A DNA stretch of 64,000 bases from Bacteroidota bacterium (GCA_023423405.1 JAFAFR010000043.1:620001-684000), one strand, 5' to 3'; shown: positions 52,335 through 60,534, counted from the first letter of the stretch. Translations and numbers: made by a program. The notes: generated by a model not told the origin, from the letters alone.

Positions 52335-52973
52335 TTACTTTTTATCAGCACTCGCCCACGCGGTAATGTCAGCTTCAACGTTATCAGACCTCCCCTCGCT
52401 GCCCAGAGGCTTTGCTATGCTGCTCAGACTGCCATTGCTTACCCCCTGCCGGATTTCGGTATAATCCTTTTCCATCTCGGTAATAAGCGCGTCAATTTGA
52501 TCTTCGCTTTCTGCAACGCGGCCCTTTGTTAAGGCCAGTGGCAATTTTTTCTCCTCCACTTTTTTCATAAAAGCATCCTGCACCTTCTGACGCTGTTCTT
52601 TCTTTTCCAGGTCGTCCAGTTTTTTGCGAAGTGCGGCGACCTCACTTTTAATTTCATCATCATCTGCGTTCTGGTCTTTACCCTCCGCAGATGCCGATTC
52701 AGCAGATTTACTTTTTTCTTTGAAATCGAATTTTTCCCGAAGAGTACGTTCGTGGGTCTGCTGCGCAGCGGTAGCCCGGCGGTCGCCCTCTTTTTGAAGG
52801 AATGTTGCGAATTCAGTAACGGGGATCGGGGATTTTTCCAGTTCGTCTACAACGCCCTGGATCTGATCATCAGTTGTTGCCTTTACCGCCAGTTTATCGG
52901 CTAAAAGCCCCAACAATTCGTTTGACAGCCCTGAAAGTTTCTTTTTAAGTTCTGCCAGTATTTTTTCGCGCAT
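52335..52973 (-). CDS. Capsid scaffolding protein
   Basis: 212 residues, highly charged and coiled-coil-like (EIKSEVAALRKKLDDLEKKE; QRQKVQDAFMKKVEEKKLPL), with an unordered Ser/Glu/Lys-rich middle (EKSKSAESASAEGKDQNADD). This is the usual profile of a phage scaffold and it is followed by the decoration and capsid genes. No protease is encoded next to it, so maturation cleavage is not evident. Confidence 0.78.
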   Translation of the reverse strand: MREKILAELKKKLSGLSNELLGLLADKLAVKATTDDQIQGVVDELEKSPIPVTEFATFLQKEGDRRATAAQQTHERTLREKFDFKEKSKSAESASAEGKDQNADDDEIKSEVAALRKKLDDLEKKEQRQKVQDAFMKKVEEKKLPLALTKGRVAESEDQIDALITEMEKDYTEIRQGVSNGSLSSIAKPLGSEGRSDNVEADITAWASADKK

Positions 52974-53029
52974 ACACTTAATGGGTTTTGTGCTGACGCA
53001 AACCTATTTTTTGCGCGGCCAAGGCAGAA

Positions 53030-53096
53030 TTTTAACAGATAACAATGGGCCCGTTGTTAAAATAAATTTGGAAATATAGCGAAAACGCTATATTTT
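53030..53096 (+). promoter_or_regulatory. Promoter with nested dyads between the scaffold gene and the + strand cassette
   Basis: TTTTAACA and TGTTAAAA (53030-53037, 53055-53062) enclose a near-palindrome AACAATGGGCCCGTTGTT (53041-53058). Next come TTTG (53067-53070) and TATATTTT (53089-53096), a -33/-7 pair with 18 bp between. A perfect dyad with arms AAATATAGCG and CGCTATATTT (53072-53081, 53086-53095) fills the spacer and -7. It looks like a tightly controlled promoter. Confidence 0.7.
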
Positions 53097-53117
53097 TACT
53101 ATATCAAAGAAATCAAA

Positions 53118-53423
53118 ATGACATCAAGTCAAAACGCAAGAGAAAAAGCAGCAGATCTTCTGTCAAAAGGTGAAATAACCGCATCCCAGGCTAACGTGTT
53201 AATGGTTCAGATGGAGGGCATTCGCGTTATTGTCGGCAAAATTCCGTCGGATGTCCGTAAAGCCTTGAACGAAGCCGTAAAAGCCGGAAAGCTGGGACAC
53301 CTAAAGAAAAAGGGTCTCCGACCGGAGATTTACCACCACATCAACGCCAGAGCCCGCGCACTGGAATCTCAGGAGCGCATATTCCGGGAAAGTATTGGTA
53401 GACTGAAAAATTGTTTCGCATAA
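53118..53423 (+). CDS. Small conserved phage protein, first of the + strand cassette
   Basis: 101 residues, basic and helical. The block VGKIPSDVRKALNEAVKAGK, then LGHLKKKGLRPEIYHH is a pattern I associate with small conserved phage proteins of unknown function. The ending is ALESQERIFRESIGRL. It follows a dyad-controlled promoter and so might autoregulate. It is encoded against the structural genes, within the head operon. Confidence 0.65.
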   Translation: MTSSQNAREKAADLLSKGEITASQANVLMVQMEGIRVIVGKIPSDVRKALNEAVKAGKLGHLKKKGLRPEIYHHINARARALESQERIFRESIGRLKNCFA

Positions 53424-53448
53424 AATACACAACCCTAAACGAAATAGC

Positions 53449-53634
53449 ATGAACTTAATTAACTACGCCACCCTTGCAAGCAGTACCGCCGATATGTTTA
53501 TGACCGGAAAAATAAAAAGCCAAAAAGACATTGTGGAAGTTGCCAAAGTATGGATGTCTGATCTTGGGGTTGATTTTAGAACAGCCCTGGTACTGATCCA
53601 TAACCTGGTCAGTAAGCTTGCTGCCATTAACTGA
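53449..53634 (+). CDS. Very small protein of the + strand cassette
   Basis: 61 residues: MNLINYATLASSTADMFMTG, then KDIVEVAKVWMSDLGVDFRT and ALVLIHNLVSKLAAIN. Helical and near neutral. No family is known to me. It follows the first cassette gene by 25 bp and shares its strand. Confidence 0.5.
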   Translation: MNLINYATLASSTADMFMTGKIKSQKDIVEVAKVWMSDLGVDFRTALVLIHNLVSKLAAIN

Positions 53635-53640
53635 ATATTT

Positions 53641-53674
53641 TTTGACTTTTATTGTACCGTTTTAGCTATATTTG
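53641..53674 (+). promoter_or_regulatory. Second promoter within the + strand cassette
   Basis: TTTG at 53641-53644 and TATATTTG at 53667-53674, spaced 22 bp, fit the consensus at the long end. The next gene starts 15 bp downstream with GTG, so its leader would be very short. Confidence 0.6.
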
Positions 53675-53688
53675 TCGAAATACAGACT

Positions 53689-53910
53689 GTGGCAAAAAAG
53701 CAGCTTACCATTGCCGAATACGTGACGAAGTATAAAGTCAACAAAGCCCATCTGGCTGAAAAGGTGGGTATTCCCGTCGGCTCGATTAAGAACAAACTAT
53801 TCCTGCCTGCCTGGCGGCTGATGCCCGACGAGGAAAAACGTATCCTTAACTATTTTGAAGCAATGGCGGCTGATGTTGCTAACATAAAATTGGAACAGCA
53901 GGAAAAATAA
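53689..53910 (+). CDS. Small HTH-like protein of the + strand cassette
   Basis: 73 residues, GTG start: KKQLTIAEYVTKYKVNKAHL, then AEKVGIPVGSIKNKLFLPAW. The VNKAHLAEKVGIPVGSIKNKL region has the look of a helix-turn-helix, so a small DNA-binding regulator is a fair guess. It has a promoter of its own. Confidence 0.55.
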   Translation: MAKKQLTIAEYVTKYKVNKAHLAEKVGIPVGSIKNKLFLPAWRLMPDEEKRILNYFEAMAADVANIKLEQQEK

Positions 53911-53916
53911 TACCTC

Positions 53917-54108
53917 ATGAGCGACGATATTAAAGCTAAAGTGAAAAAGCTGGCAGACGCACAGTTGCAGTTGGAAAACGACATTGCAGCGATTATACGA
54001 AAATTTGAAATGGAAACCGCGCTAAAGGTTACGGCACTAACTATTAATAGAGCAAATATCGGTTACAATACTTTTGTCCAGATCAAATCCAGTGTCGATT
54101 TAACTTGA
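53917..54108 (+). CDS. Very small helical protein of the + strand cassette
   Basis: 63 residues: DDIKAKVKKLADAQLQLEND, then IAAIIRKFEMETALKVTALT and INRANIGYNTFVQIKSSVDL. A helix with a short beta-type end. Function unknown; it follows the HTH-like gene by 6 bp and is probably co-translated. Confidence 0.5.
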   Translation: MSDDIKAKVKKLADAQLQLENDIAAIIRKFEMETALKVTALTINRANIGYNTFVQIKSSVDLT

Positions 54109-54146
54109 AGAACTATCCTTTAAAATAAATTCCGTAATTTATAGGC

Positions 54147-54332
54147 ATGAAAACTATCCAAAGAAAATCAGGCATAATCCTGGTTCAATCCAGTGTAACC
54201 AGCGAAGCCGAAAAAGAGCTGATCCGCGCAATGGGTAACGGCAAGCCTAAAAACGAACTCGAAAAAAACCTGAAATCTCAAATCAAAGAGATTGGGAAAA
54301 AAGGTCGCATTATTGACATCCCATCAATGTGA
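54147..54332 (+). CDS. Very small protein convergent with the MuF-zeta gene
   Basis: 61 residues: MKTIQRKSGIILVQSSVTSE, AEKELIRAMGNGKPKNELEK, NLKSQIKEIGKKGRIIDIPS. Basic. It ends 9 bp inside the 3' end of the MuF-zeta toxin gene on the other strand. That position makes it, or another member of this cassette, a candidate immunity protein against the zeta domain, but it does not resemble the three-helix epsilon antitoxin in an obvious way. Confidence 0.5.
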   Translation: MKTIQRKSGIILVQSSVTSEAEKELIRAMGNGKPKNELEKNLKSQIKEIGKKGRIIDIPSM

Positions 54333-56165
54333 TGCCTGTTTCAGAAACTGATCATACAAGCCCTGCTCATAAATAGACAACTTCCCGTCAATCTGTTCCA
54401 GTATCAATATAGGCGCCTCGCCTGGCTTAACGTCATTGTTGTAAAGGCGAAATTCATCAAATAAATTTTTTTCCAGAAATTGCGGCACCAGTTTAGATAT
54501 TTCCTGGTGCATTGACCTGATATAGTTTTCTGGCACTTCACGCCCCGTTTCTTTCGCTCTGGCGGATGCCCTCGTTAACGAAACTTCTGTTGCTGTGGTC
54601 ACGTAGTTTGCCACGACCCGTTTACCCGCCTCGCGGTGCTGCGCGACTTTTCCAGCCACTTTTTTATAGGTGCCATCTCCCACGCCATCAACAACAAGGT
54701 CAAAACCTTTTTGTAAAGCTGATGCCGTAATACTTGCTCCGATTGTAGAACTTTCCTCATGAACCCTGGCCGCAGCGCTCATATCTCCTCGCTTTACCAT
54801 CTCTTGGTATTCCGGTATCATGCCTTTAACCGCATCCGGATCTACGGTCATTATTCCTTCTGGGAGTTTTGCGAGAGCCAATATTGAACTTTTTCCTGTT
54901 GCTGGTGCGCCACCCATGAAATAGCTTACACCGTTTTGGGTACTACCACGTCCGAGATATCCACTTACTATTTTCTCGTGTAAAACTTGGCGGCTTTCAA
55001 TATAGTCCCCTGTGTCTCGATCCTTAAATAGAGAGTCCGTACCAAATGTTTTTTCCCGGTGTTGCAAGGCTCCTACATTCATGCGCAGTATACTTTCTTC
55101 TTGGTAATCAACCACCGGGTCTTTTCCTACCAAATGCGGGTTATCCGCAACCCAGTATGGTTTATTTTTCCAACTACCAATCCTTTTTTTATTCTGCTCC
55201 CAGTAGTCTTTAAAAGCCTTCGGCATCTCGTTTATATAGTTGAACTCGGCCGGCTTAGTCTCTATGCCCAATATCTCATTTTCCATTCGCTCAAATTCAT
55301 CTTCTTCGGCAAGCACGGGAACTGCGTAACAAAGGCATTGCGGGTGCCAGCCAGCCCAATTGAACGTTTTCGGATACTTGCCTGCTAGCGGGTCACATAT
55401 ATCGTATTTCGGGTGCGAAAGACTTAGCTTTATCTCATAGCCCAGGACGAATGGTTGCGTTTGCCAGCGAGCAATATCCGAATTACGATAAGCCATATTA
55501 GTCTCCGTCCGAGTCAGGCGCATTGCGTTTTTGTGAGACGATCGATACACCCCCTGTCCGGGATGATACGCCCGAGCTGCTTTGCTCAGTTGCAGGTTTC
55601 CGTTCTTATCCCGAACCCGACGAAAAAGTTTATCCGGCTCATTTAGGTACCGCTTCATTTCCGCGGCCATGGCAATAGCGCTTTTCCCCTCGTTAACTCC
55701 CGCAGCAATTCCCGCCTCCAATTCATGCTTAAAAGGTTCCAGCGTATTCCATACGCGCTTCGAAAGATTCAATCCTTTTCGGCGACGCTGCTGAAACGCC
55801 TGCAATGCTTTTTCGTTGGGATTAAAAACGTTGTCGAGGAAATACTTTGGCAGGTCTTTTTTGCCAAGTAGTTTGCGAGTAGCTACATCGTTTTTTTCGT
55901 TGGACAAATACCAGGCTTCCTTTGTCGCCTGGTTGATCGTTGATCGCAAGTGCTTATGCATATCAACCAGCACGGAATCTATTTTTTGCTTAATAGCGGG
56001 GTACAAGTCCAGATTGAACTGCTTACCGGGGTATTCTACCGAAGCTGCCGTAAGACTTACGTTCAGGATGGCATCAGCATATATGCGCTGCACTCTTTTG
56101 GATGAGCGCTTTATACTGGCCAGAAGCCTTTTCTCAAAATCCCTGTAAAACTTTTCATCCGGCAT
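54324..56165 (-). CDS. MuF-type minor head protein fused to a zeta toxin kinase domain
   Basis: 613 residues from the ATG at 56165; an earlier GTG (56231) would lie inside the neighbouring gene. Residues 1-290 are a phage minor head (Mu gpF-like) protein with RLTRTETNMAYR (about 216-227), YDICDPLAGKYP and WHPQCLCYAVP, the Cys/His cluster usual in this domain. Residues ~395-590 form a zeta toxin: Walker A GGAPATGKSS (419-428), TVDPDAVKGMIPEY, HEESSTIGASI and VVDGVGDGT. Zeta toxins phosphorylate UDP-GlcNAc and block peptidoglycan synthesis. MuF proteins are packed in the head and ejected with DNA, so the toxin could be delivered to the infected cell. The toxin function here is inference. Confidence 0.88.
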   Translation of the reverse strand: MPDEKFYRDFEKRLLASIKRSSKRVQRIYADAILNVSLTAASVEYPGKQFNLDLYPAIKQKIDSVLVDMHKHLRSTINQATKEAWYLSNEKNDVATRKLLGKKDLPKYFLDNVFNPNEKALQAFQQRRRKGLNLSKRVWNTLEPFKHELEAGIAAGVNEGKSAIAMAAEMKRYLNEPDKLFRRVRDKNGNLQLSKAARAYHPGQGVYRSSHKNAMRLTRTETNMAYRNSDIARWQTQPFVLGYEIKLSLSHPKYDICDPLAGKYPKTFNWAGWHPQCLCYAVPVLAEEDEFERMENEILGIETKPAEFNYINEMPKAFKDYWEQNKKRIGSWKNKPYWVADNPHLVGKDPVVDYQEESILRMNVGALQHREKTFGTDSLFKDRDTGDYIESRQVLHEKIVSGYLGRGSTQNGVSYFMGGAPATGKSSILALAKLPEGIMTVDPDAVKGMIPEYQEMVKRGDMSAAARVHEESSTIGASITASALQKGFDLVVDGVGDGTYKKVAGKVAQHREAGKRVVANYVTTATEVSLTRASARAKETGREVPENYIRSMHQEISKLVPQFLEKNLFDEFRLYNNDVKPGEAPILILEQIDGKLSIYEQGLYDQFLKQASH

Positions 56166-56400
56166 TTGCTGTAAGTTTTTCCAGCATTCGGATAAACTTC
56201 TTTTCTGCCGTTGTACGATTAATCGCAGCACAGTACAAGTGTCCTTCCTTCACTGTCACTATTTGCTGCACAGGCATTACTTCCTCAAACTCTAAAGCTT
56301 TTACGTCGAGTTCGAATACCCTATGTCCTCGGCAACGCCTTACCCTGCCAATTGTTTTATTATCGCGCTCAGCAATCAGTTGAAGCAATTCTGCTGACAT
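56155..56400 (-). CDS. Small protein between portal and MuF-zeta
   Basis: 81 residues: LQLIAERDNKTIGRVRRCRG, HRVFELDVKALEFEEVMPVQ, TVKEGHLYCAAINRTTAEKK. A compact alpha/beta protein with no family I can name. It overlaps the start of the MuF-zeta gene by 11 bp, so the two are coupled. A portal accessory or a partner of the toxin are both possible. Confidence 0.6.
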   Translation of the reverse strand: MSAELLQLIAERDNKTIGRVRRCRGHRVFELDVKALEFEEVMPVQQIVTVKEGHLYCAAINRTTAEKKFIRMLEKLTANAG

Positions 56401-56410
56401 AGGTTAAATT

Positions 56411-57811
56411 TTAAGCTACAAGATCATCCAGAGCACTGGACGCGTATTCTTCGGATTCACTCTTAATCCTGTCGAGTTCAGCGACGCTATTTTGTACCAG
56501 TGGGTTCAGATTAACAGCGGTTTCGCGAGATAGTATTTTGCTGGTGATTGCTGAACCAAGTATCTCAACCGTTTCACGGTCGTCTTTTGGCAGGAAATAT
56601 TCAAACTTGGGTTTGATGGTTAACCGTACTTTTTCAAAACTTACGTCCAGTACGCCAATTGCAGATTTGAAAAAATTGATGCGGCGCTGGATACACTCGC
56701 CGAAAATTTCCTCCTTGTCTGCCGCTTTCATGTGGGCCGCCATGAACAGCATTTTTAAGGCGATACCTGAATAAGTTCCCAAGCTCTTCATCTCTTCAAA
56801 TGAAATATTAGGGGTATCCGTTCCTGAGAAAATGAAACGAATCAAGTTTTCGATTTCGAGTTTAACCGATTCAGGCGCCTGCTGCCAGGTTGCATAGTTG
56901 ATGGATGCGCCAGGCTCAATTTCCATCACCTTTCCACTTTCTCCTTTTTTAGAAAACGAAACGATGTTCCCCATTACCACTAGTATAGGGCTGCCAAAAT
57001 AGTCGTTGGTGTCTGCGTGGTTGCTGAGCTGGTTTTCCAGCCGCTCAATGAGTGTCTGTACGTCTGCCCACTCAGGCTTTGCCTGCTGGTAGTAGATAAT
57101 CGGAATTTTTTTGAATGGATTGGCTGTTGTCGTTACAACCCACTTACCGCTATCCTTGGCGCCGGTGTAGATCGCCGCATCGGTATATAGATCAAACCGC
57201 TCTTCTTTTTCCGTACTGCCTGCCTTTTCCAACAGGTACCCGCGACCAAAGCCAACCATATCACCCGTGGGTGCAAAGAGAGGATACAGCCTGTCACCAA
57301 GACCTGGTGATACAATACGCATGCGCAGACGAAATTTAGCGCCGGCGCCCAACAGATCCTCCCAATAAGGGTCACCTGATTCAAGAGGTTCGGGATACCA
57401 AATTTCCGCGCATTCCGTCTCTCCCATCATGATTTTGGCCAGCCGTTTACTTCTATAGTCCAGTTTATTATCGTCCCATAGATGCCGCACTGCTGCCAGT
57501 AGCTGCTTCTGTTTTTCATCCGCAGGTTCTGCTACCAGGGTAATAGGCCGGCCACACAAAAAAGCGGCTGCCCGTTGAACAATTTGCTTTTGTAGAGGCA
57601 GTGCCAACCGGTTAACGGCGGCCGTCACCTGTTCGTTTCGCTCATTGGTGTACAGCTTATCCGGCCGAAGGCTTTTATCCAGGACGCTATGCTGCAGAGG
57701 GTCGTATTGCTTCAATGCCTCAGTACTTGTATCAGCACCTTTTTGGCTCTGCAGCTCCTGCACCAGGGCTCCGTAGTCGGTAATTTTGCTTTTCAGCTCT
57801 TCGGCGGTCAT
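56411..57811 (-). CDS. Portal protein (SPP1 gp6 type)
   Basis: 466 residues. The SPP1-type portal pattern is seen in NRLALPLQKQIVQRAAAFLC, then GRPITLVAE, WDDNKLDYRSKRLAKIMMGE, and the stem/crown part LIERLENQLSNHADTNDYFG ... IRFIFSGTDTPNISFEEMKS. It forms the dodecameric DNA gate at the capsid vertex. It follows terminase and precedes the minor head protein, the standard order. Confidence 0.87.
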   Translation of the reverse strand: MTAEELKSKITDYGALVQELQSQKGADTSTEALKQYDPLQHSVLDKSLRPDKLYTNERNEQVTAAVNRLALPLQKQIVQRAAAFLCGRPITLVAEPADEKQKQLLAAVRHLWDDNKLDYRSKRLAKIMMGETECAEIWYPEPLESGDPYWEDLLGAGAKFRLRMRIVSPGLGDRLYPLFAPTGDMVGFGRGYLLEKAGSTEKEERFDLYTDAAIYTGAKDSGKWVVTTTANPFKKIPIIYYQQAKPEWADVQTLIERLENQLSNHADTNDYFGSPILVVMGNIVSFSKKGESGKVMEIEPGASINYATWQQAPESVKLEIENLIRFIFSGTDTPNISFEEMKSLGTYSGIALKMLFMAAHMKAADKEEIFGECIQRRINFFKSAIGVLDVSFEKVRLTIKPKFEYFLPKDDRETVEILGSAITSKILSRETAVNLNPLVQNSVAELDRIKSESEEYASSALDDLVA

Positions 57812-57873
57812 ACGCGCAAACTAGGCTGCGCCTGAACGGCAGCCTTTTTAAACGCATAACCATGTACCCATTG

Positions 57874-59403
57874 TTAACGAAAAGCGCCGGCAACCTGCTG
57901 CGCAGATACGCCGTACTGCCGTGGCAGTTCACGGCGAAGTATAGCCGTTAGGCAGTCTACCTTATCATCGTGTTCGGCATTCGGGAATGCGGCTACTTCG
58001 TCGAGGAAATCCTGATTCCAACCCGCTTCGTGAAGCACTACCCTGCCCGCTTCTATTGCCGGGGATACGGCATGTAGCCTGGTCAACTTATCATCTTTTG
58101 GTGCTACATCTTCCACGATGTTCAGAAGCGTACTGCGCCGGAGTTGCTGGACAATACTTTTTCCTGATGCTTTAGGTTCTATCCTGATTACAGACCTGTG
58201 ATCGTACCCGTTAGCTTTTACGAACTTCGGCAACCACTCGATCAACTCTGGAAATTCCATGTAAACGCTCTGCACGTTTACGATGTAGACCTGGTTATTT
58301 TCCAAATAATACGCAATAATGGCCGTCGGGTCATTGTTGGTTTTGTTAGTATAGGCCGTGTCGAGCTGGAAGTAGATTGGCTGAGTCGTCGCCAGATGCG
58401 TACGCAGGATGCGGCCAAACCAGTGCTTTTTAATGATTCCACCTTCTGCCGGTGATGGCCGCTGCATCATTTGCCCCGCATAACCGTAACTGCCGAGCTC
58501 TGTTTTGGTAGTGACCAGGCTTTCCCGGTCTCTGCGTACCGGGTCAAAAAGGCCATTTGTGTAGAACTTTGCCAGGATAGCCGGCTTTACGTCAGGGCTG
58601 AGCTCCGCCGGCAGGCACATATGTTTTATTTTAAGCCCCTCTTTTTTAAGCAGGTAACCCGTTGTGTCCATCTCATGCAGTCGCTGCATCACGATAACGG
58701 TAACGGTGTATTTCGCACTTACTTTCCGGCTGCCCATGGTTTCGCTTACCCACTTGTTGGCTTTTTCCCGCTCAACCTTGGACGCAGCTATTTGCGGGTT
58801 CATCGGATCATCAATGATTTGGACGTGTGCATGAATACCGGTAATCGCACTGCCTGTGCTGGTAGTGTAGCGCTCACCTTTTATGCCGTTTCGGAAATGC
58901 GTTTTCCCACCAGGATACTTTAGCTGTCGCAGTTCCGGGAACAGTTCCAGGTACTTATCTGATTGGTAAATCGAAAAGCATTTTTCAGCAATGTCTTCGG
59001 CCGGTGTGGAGGCGTACGACCCACAAATGAACCGTAAAGAGGCATCCAAGGTCCAAAGCCACATCGGCCACATCTCAGACACGATAGTCGATTTTGAAGA
59101 ACCGGGCGGGATGTTGATGATAACGTAGTCGTATTCCTTGGATAACCTCACTGGCCATGCTGGCTGCCCGGTGAACGGGTCCACGTGTCGCGACAGCATG
59201 GCCACCCGTTCTCCTATGGCCTGCAGTTCGTCGCACAGGTACTCAATGTGCCAGTTCCATACGGGGGGCTCGGCAATTACGGTATCCCAGAAATACCGGA
59301 CGAAGTAGTAAAAGGATTTTTTACAGTAAGCCCGATGATACGCGATAATGTCACTCGGCCTCAACTTCGTTGCCAGCGCCGTTATGGGATGGATTTGTGA
59401 CAA
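57874..59403 (-). CDS. Terminase large subunit
   Basis: 509 residues. ATPase motifs are IINIPPGSSKSTIVSEMWPM (Walker A variant PPGSSKST at 99-106) and IIDDP at 196-200 (Walker B). The nuclease domain has the first Asp in YFQLDTAYTNKTNNDPTAII and the last acidic cluster in PNAEHDDKVDCLTAILR. It powers DNA packaging and cuts the genome. The start is a TTG at 59403, overlapping the small subunit gene by 53 bp; an ATG is not available nearby, so the start is uncertain. Confidence 0.93.
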   Translation of the reverse strand: MSQIHPITALATKLRPSDIIAYHRAYCKKSFYYFVRYFWDTVIAEPPVWNWHIEYLCDELQAIGERVAMLSRHVDPFTGQPAWPVRLSKEYDYVIINIPPGSSKSTIVSEMWPMWLWTLDASLRFICGSYASTPAEDIAEKCFSIYQSDKYLELFPELRQLKYPGGKTHFRNGIKGERYTTSTGSAITGIHAHVQIIDDPMNPQIAASKVEREKANKWVSETMGSRKVSAKYTVTVIVMQRLHEMDTTGYLLKKEGLKIKHMCLPAELSPDVKPAILAKFYTNGLFDPVRRDRESLVTTKTELGSYGYAGQMMQRPSPAEGGIIKKHWFGRILRTHLATTQPIYFQLDTAYTNKTNNDPTAIIAYYLENNQVYIVNVQSVYMEFPELIEWLPKFVKANGYDHRSVIRIEPKASGKSIVQQLRRSTLLNIVEDVAPKDDKLTRLHAVSPAIEAGRVVLHEAGWNQDFLDEVAAFPNAEHDDKVDCLTAILRRELPRQYGVSAQQVAGAFR

Positions 59404-59956
59404 ACTGTTCTAATTTTTTCAGCATATCAACCGGCATAGCAGCAAAATCAATCAGCGCTTTTTTGGGATTGTTGGGGTGGTCTTGGTCACCCACATTGTC
59501 ACCAGCCATTTTGTTATACACCTCGATAGCGCGGATGCGGTCGGCGTGCGTGGGGTAGTACAGCTTAACAATGATTTCGCCGCCGTTAACCGTAGGCACA
59601 ACCTCCTTGTAAACGGCTCGGCCTTCTGCGATCTCAGCTAGGATTTCACGTCTGCGCATCACCGTTAGCACGTCTTTCACCTGGACCTGCTTAAGCTCCT
59701 CTACGGTAGCCTGATCTACCAGCGCCTGCAACCGGGCTGCCTGCTCCCGGACTAACTTCTGGATGTCTTCCCGTTTCAGCAGTAAACAGGCGTTGGTACG
59801 CGCGGAAGTACGGCTTACCGTGGGGTAAACCGCCTGATAGGCATCCGCAGCATTGCCGCTTTTCGCGTATTCCTTCGCAAATAGTATGTGTTCAGGCTTA
59901 AGTGTCTTGAATCGCGGTTTCTGCGGATCCGCAGTTTCTTTTTTCGCTTTCGGCAT
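59351..59956 (-). CDS. Terminase small subunit
   Basis: 201 residues from the ATG at 59956 (MPKAKKETADPQKPRFKTLK). The DNA-binding part shows ILFAKEYAKSGNAADAYQAV and YPTVSRTSARTNACLLLKRE, the usual terminase_2 helix-turn-helix of the G20c/SPP1 type. It recognises the packaging site and loads the large subunit. An upstream in-frame extension would run through the tRNA-like element and is rejected. Confidence 0.85.
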   Translation of the reverse strand: MPKAKKETADPQKPRFKTLKPEHILFAKEYAKSGNAADAYQAVYPTVSRTSARTNACLLLKREDIQKLVREQAARLQALVDQATVEELKQVQVKDVLTVMRRREILAEIAEGRAVYKEVVPTVNGGEIIVKLYYPTHADRIRAIEVYNKMAGDNVGDQDHPNNPKKALIDFAAMPVDMLKKLEQFVTNPSHNGAGNEVEAE

Positions 59957-59966
59957 ACGTGTAGTT

Positions 59967-60035
59967 GCGGGTGAAGGGATCGAACCTCCGACTGCCGGGT
60001 GGTCGACCCGGTGAGCTACCACTGCTCTAACCCGC
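59967..60035 (-). tRNA. Phage tRNA-like element, anticodon position GAC (Val-like), with anomalies
   Basis: On the minus strand 69 nt fold as a cloverleaf: acceptor GCGGGT/ACCCGC (only 6 bp), D arm GAGC/GCTC, anticodon stem CCGGG/CCCGG with loop TCGACCA, and T arm GGAGG/CCTTC with loop TTCGATC. GAC would read Val codons, but position 33 is C instead of the near-universal U and the acceptor is one pair short. CCA is not encoded. It may be a functional divergent tRNA, a decayed one, or a tRNA-like RNA or DNA element. Confidence 0.55.
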
Positions 60036-60066
60036 AGCCGCAATCTATACCGCGGGAACAAAGCGG

Positions 60067-60534
60067 TTATGCCGTTAGGTTAACATCGGCCCCATTGTTA
60101 ACCTTTTCCAACTTAATCAAGGCGACCAGTTGCATGATCTCCTGATCAAATTCTGCGTAAGCCCGAATGTATACCCGCGCCTTAGCCGCGTATTGACTCA
60201 CCAGGGTGGGGTGCACCCGCATAGCGGAAGCAATGTTTCTGCGTAAAGCCGGGCGCATCTTGGTAGCTGTTACCCCATTAATGTTATTCGGATCATAACA
60301 CAACAGACAAAAGGCAGTGAACTGGATCCGGTAGTCCGTCGCCTGCCGATCTGGCAGGGAGGACATGTGGGGAAAAGAAATTCCGTGGTACTGCCCAAAC
60401 AACCGGACCAGTACAGGAAAATCCTGATAGCTTTCCAGTAGACAACCTGTATTTTTTTGAGTCATGATCAGTTCTGCGATTTTAGGAAAAAGCTTGGCAA
60501 CCTGTCTGCCGATGTACTTGTAGTCGTTTCTCAT
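60067..60534 (-). CDS. Prophage protein of unknown function upstream of terminase
   Basis: 155 residues: YIGRQVAKLFPKIAELIMTQ, TDYRIQFTAFCLLCYDPNNI, AMRVHPTLVSQYAAKARVYI. Helical, cytoplasmic. The SQYAAKARVYIRAYAEFDQE part could be a DNA-binding helix pair. It is coupled to the helicase gene by an ATGA overlap. A late-gene regulator would fit the place between replication and packaging genes, but this is a guess. Confidence 0.6.
   Translation of the reverse strand: MRNDYKYIGRQVAKLFPKIAELIMTQKNTGCLLESYQDFPVLVRLFGQYHGISFPHMSSLPDRQATDYRIQFTAFCLLCYDPNNINGVTATKMRPALRRNIASAMRVHPTLVSQYAAKARVYIRAYAEFDQEIMQLVALIKLEKVNNGADVNLTA

Noticed and set aside
56166..56231. GTG start giving a 635-residue MuF-zeta protein
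   Set aside because: Adds 22 residues that overlap the coding end of the neighbouring 81-aa gene; the ATG at 56165 gives a normal short overlap.
59957..60061. N-terminal extension of the terminase small subunit upstream of ATG 59956
   Set aside because: It would translate the tRNA-like element; the protein from MPKAKK is complete and typical.
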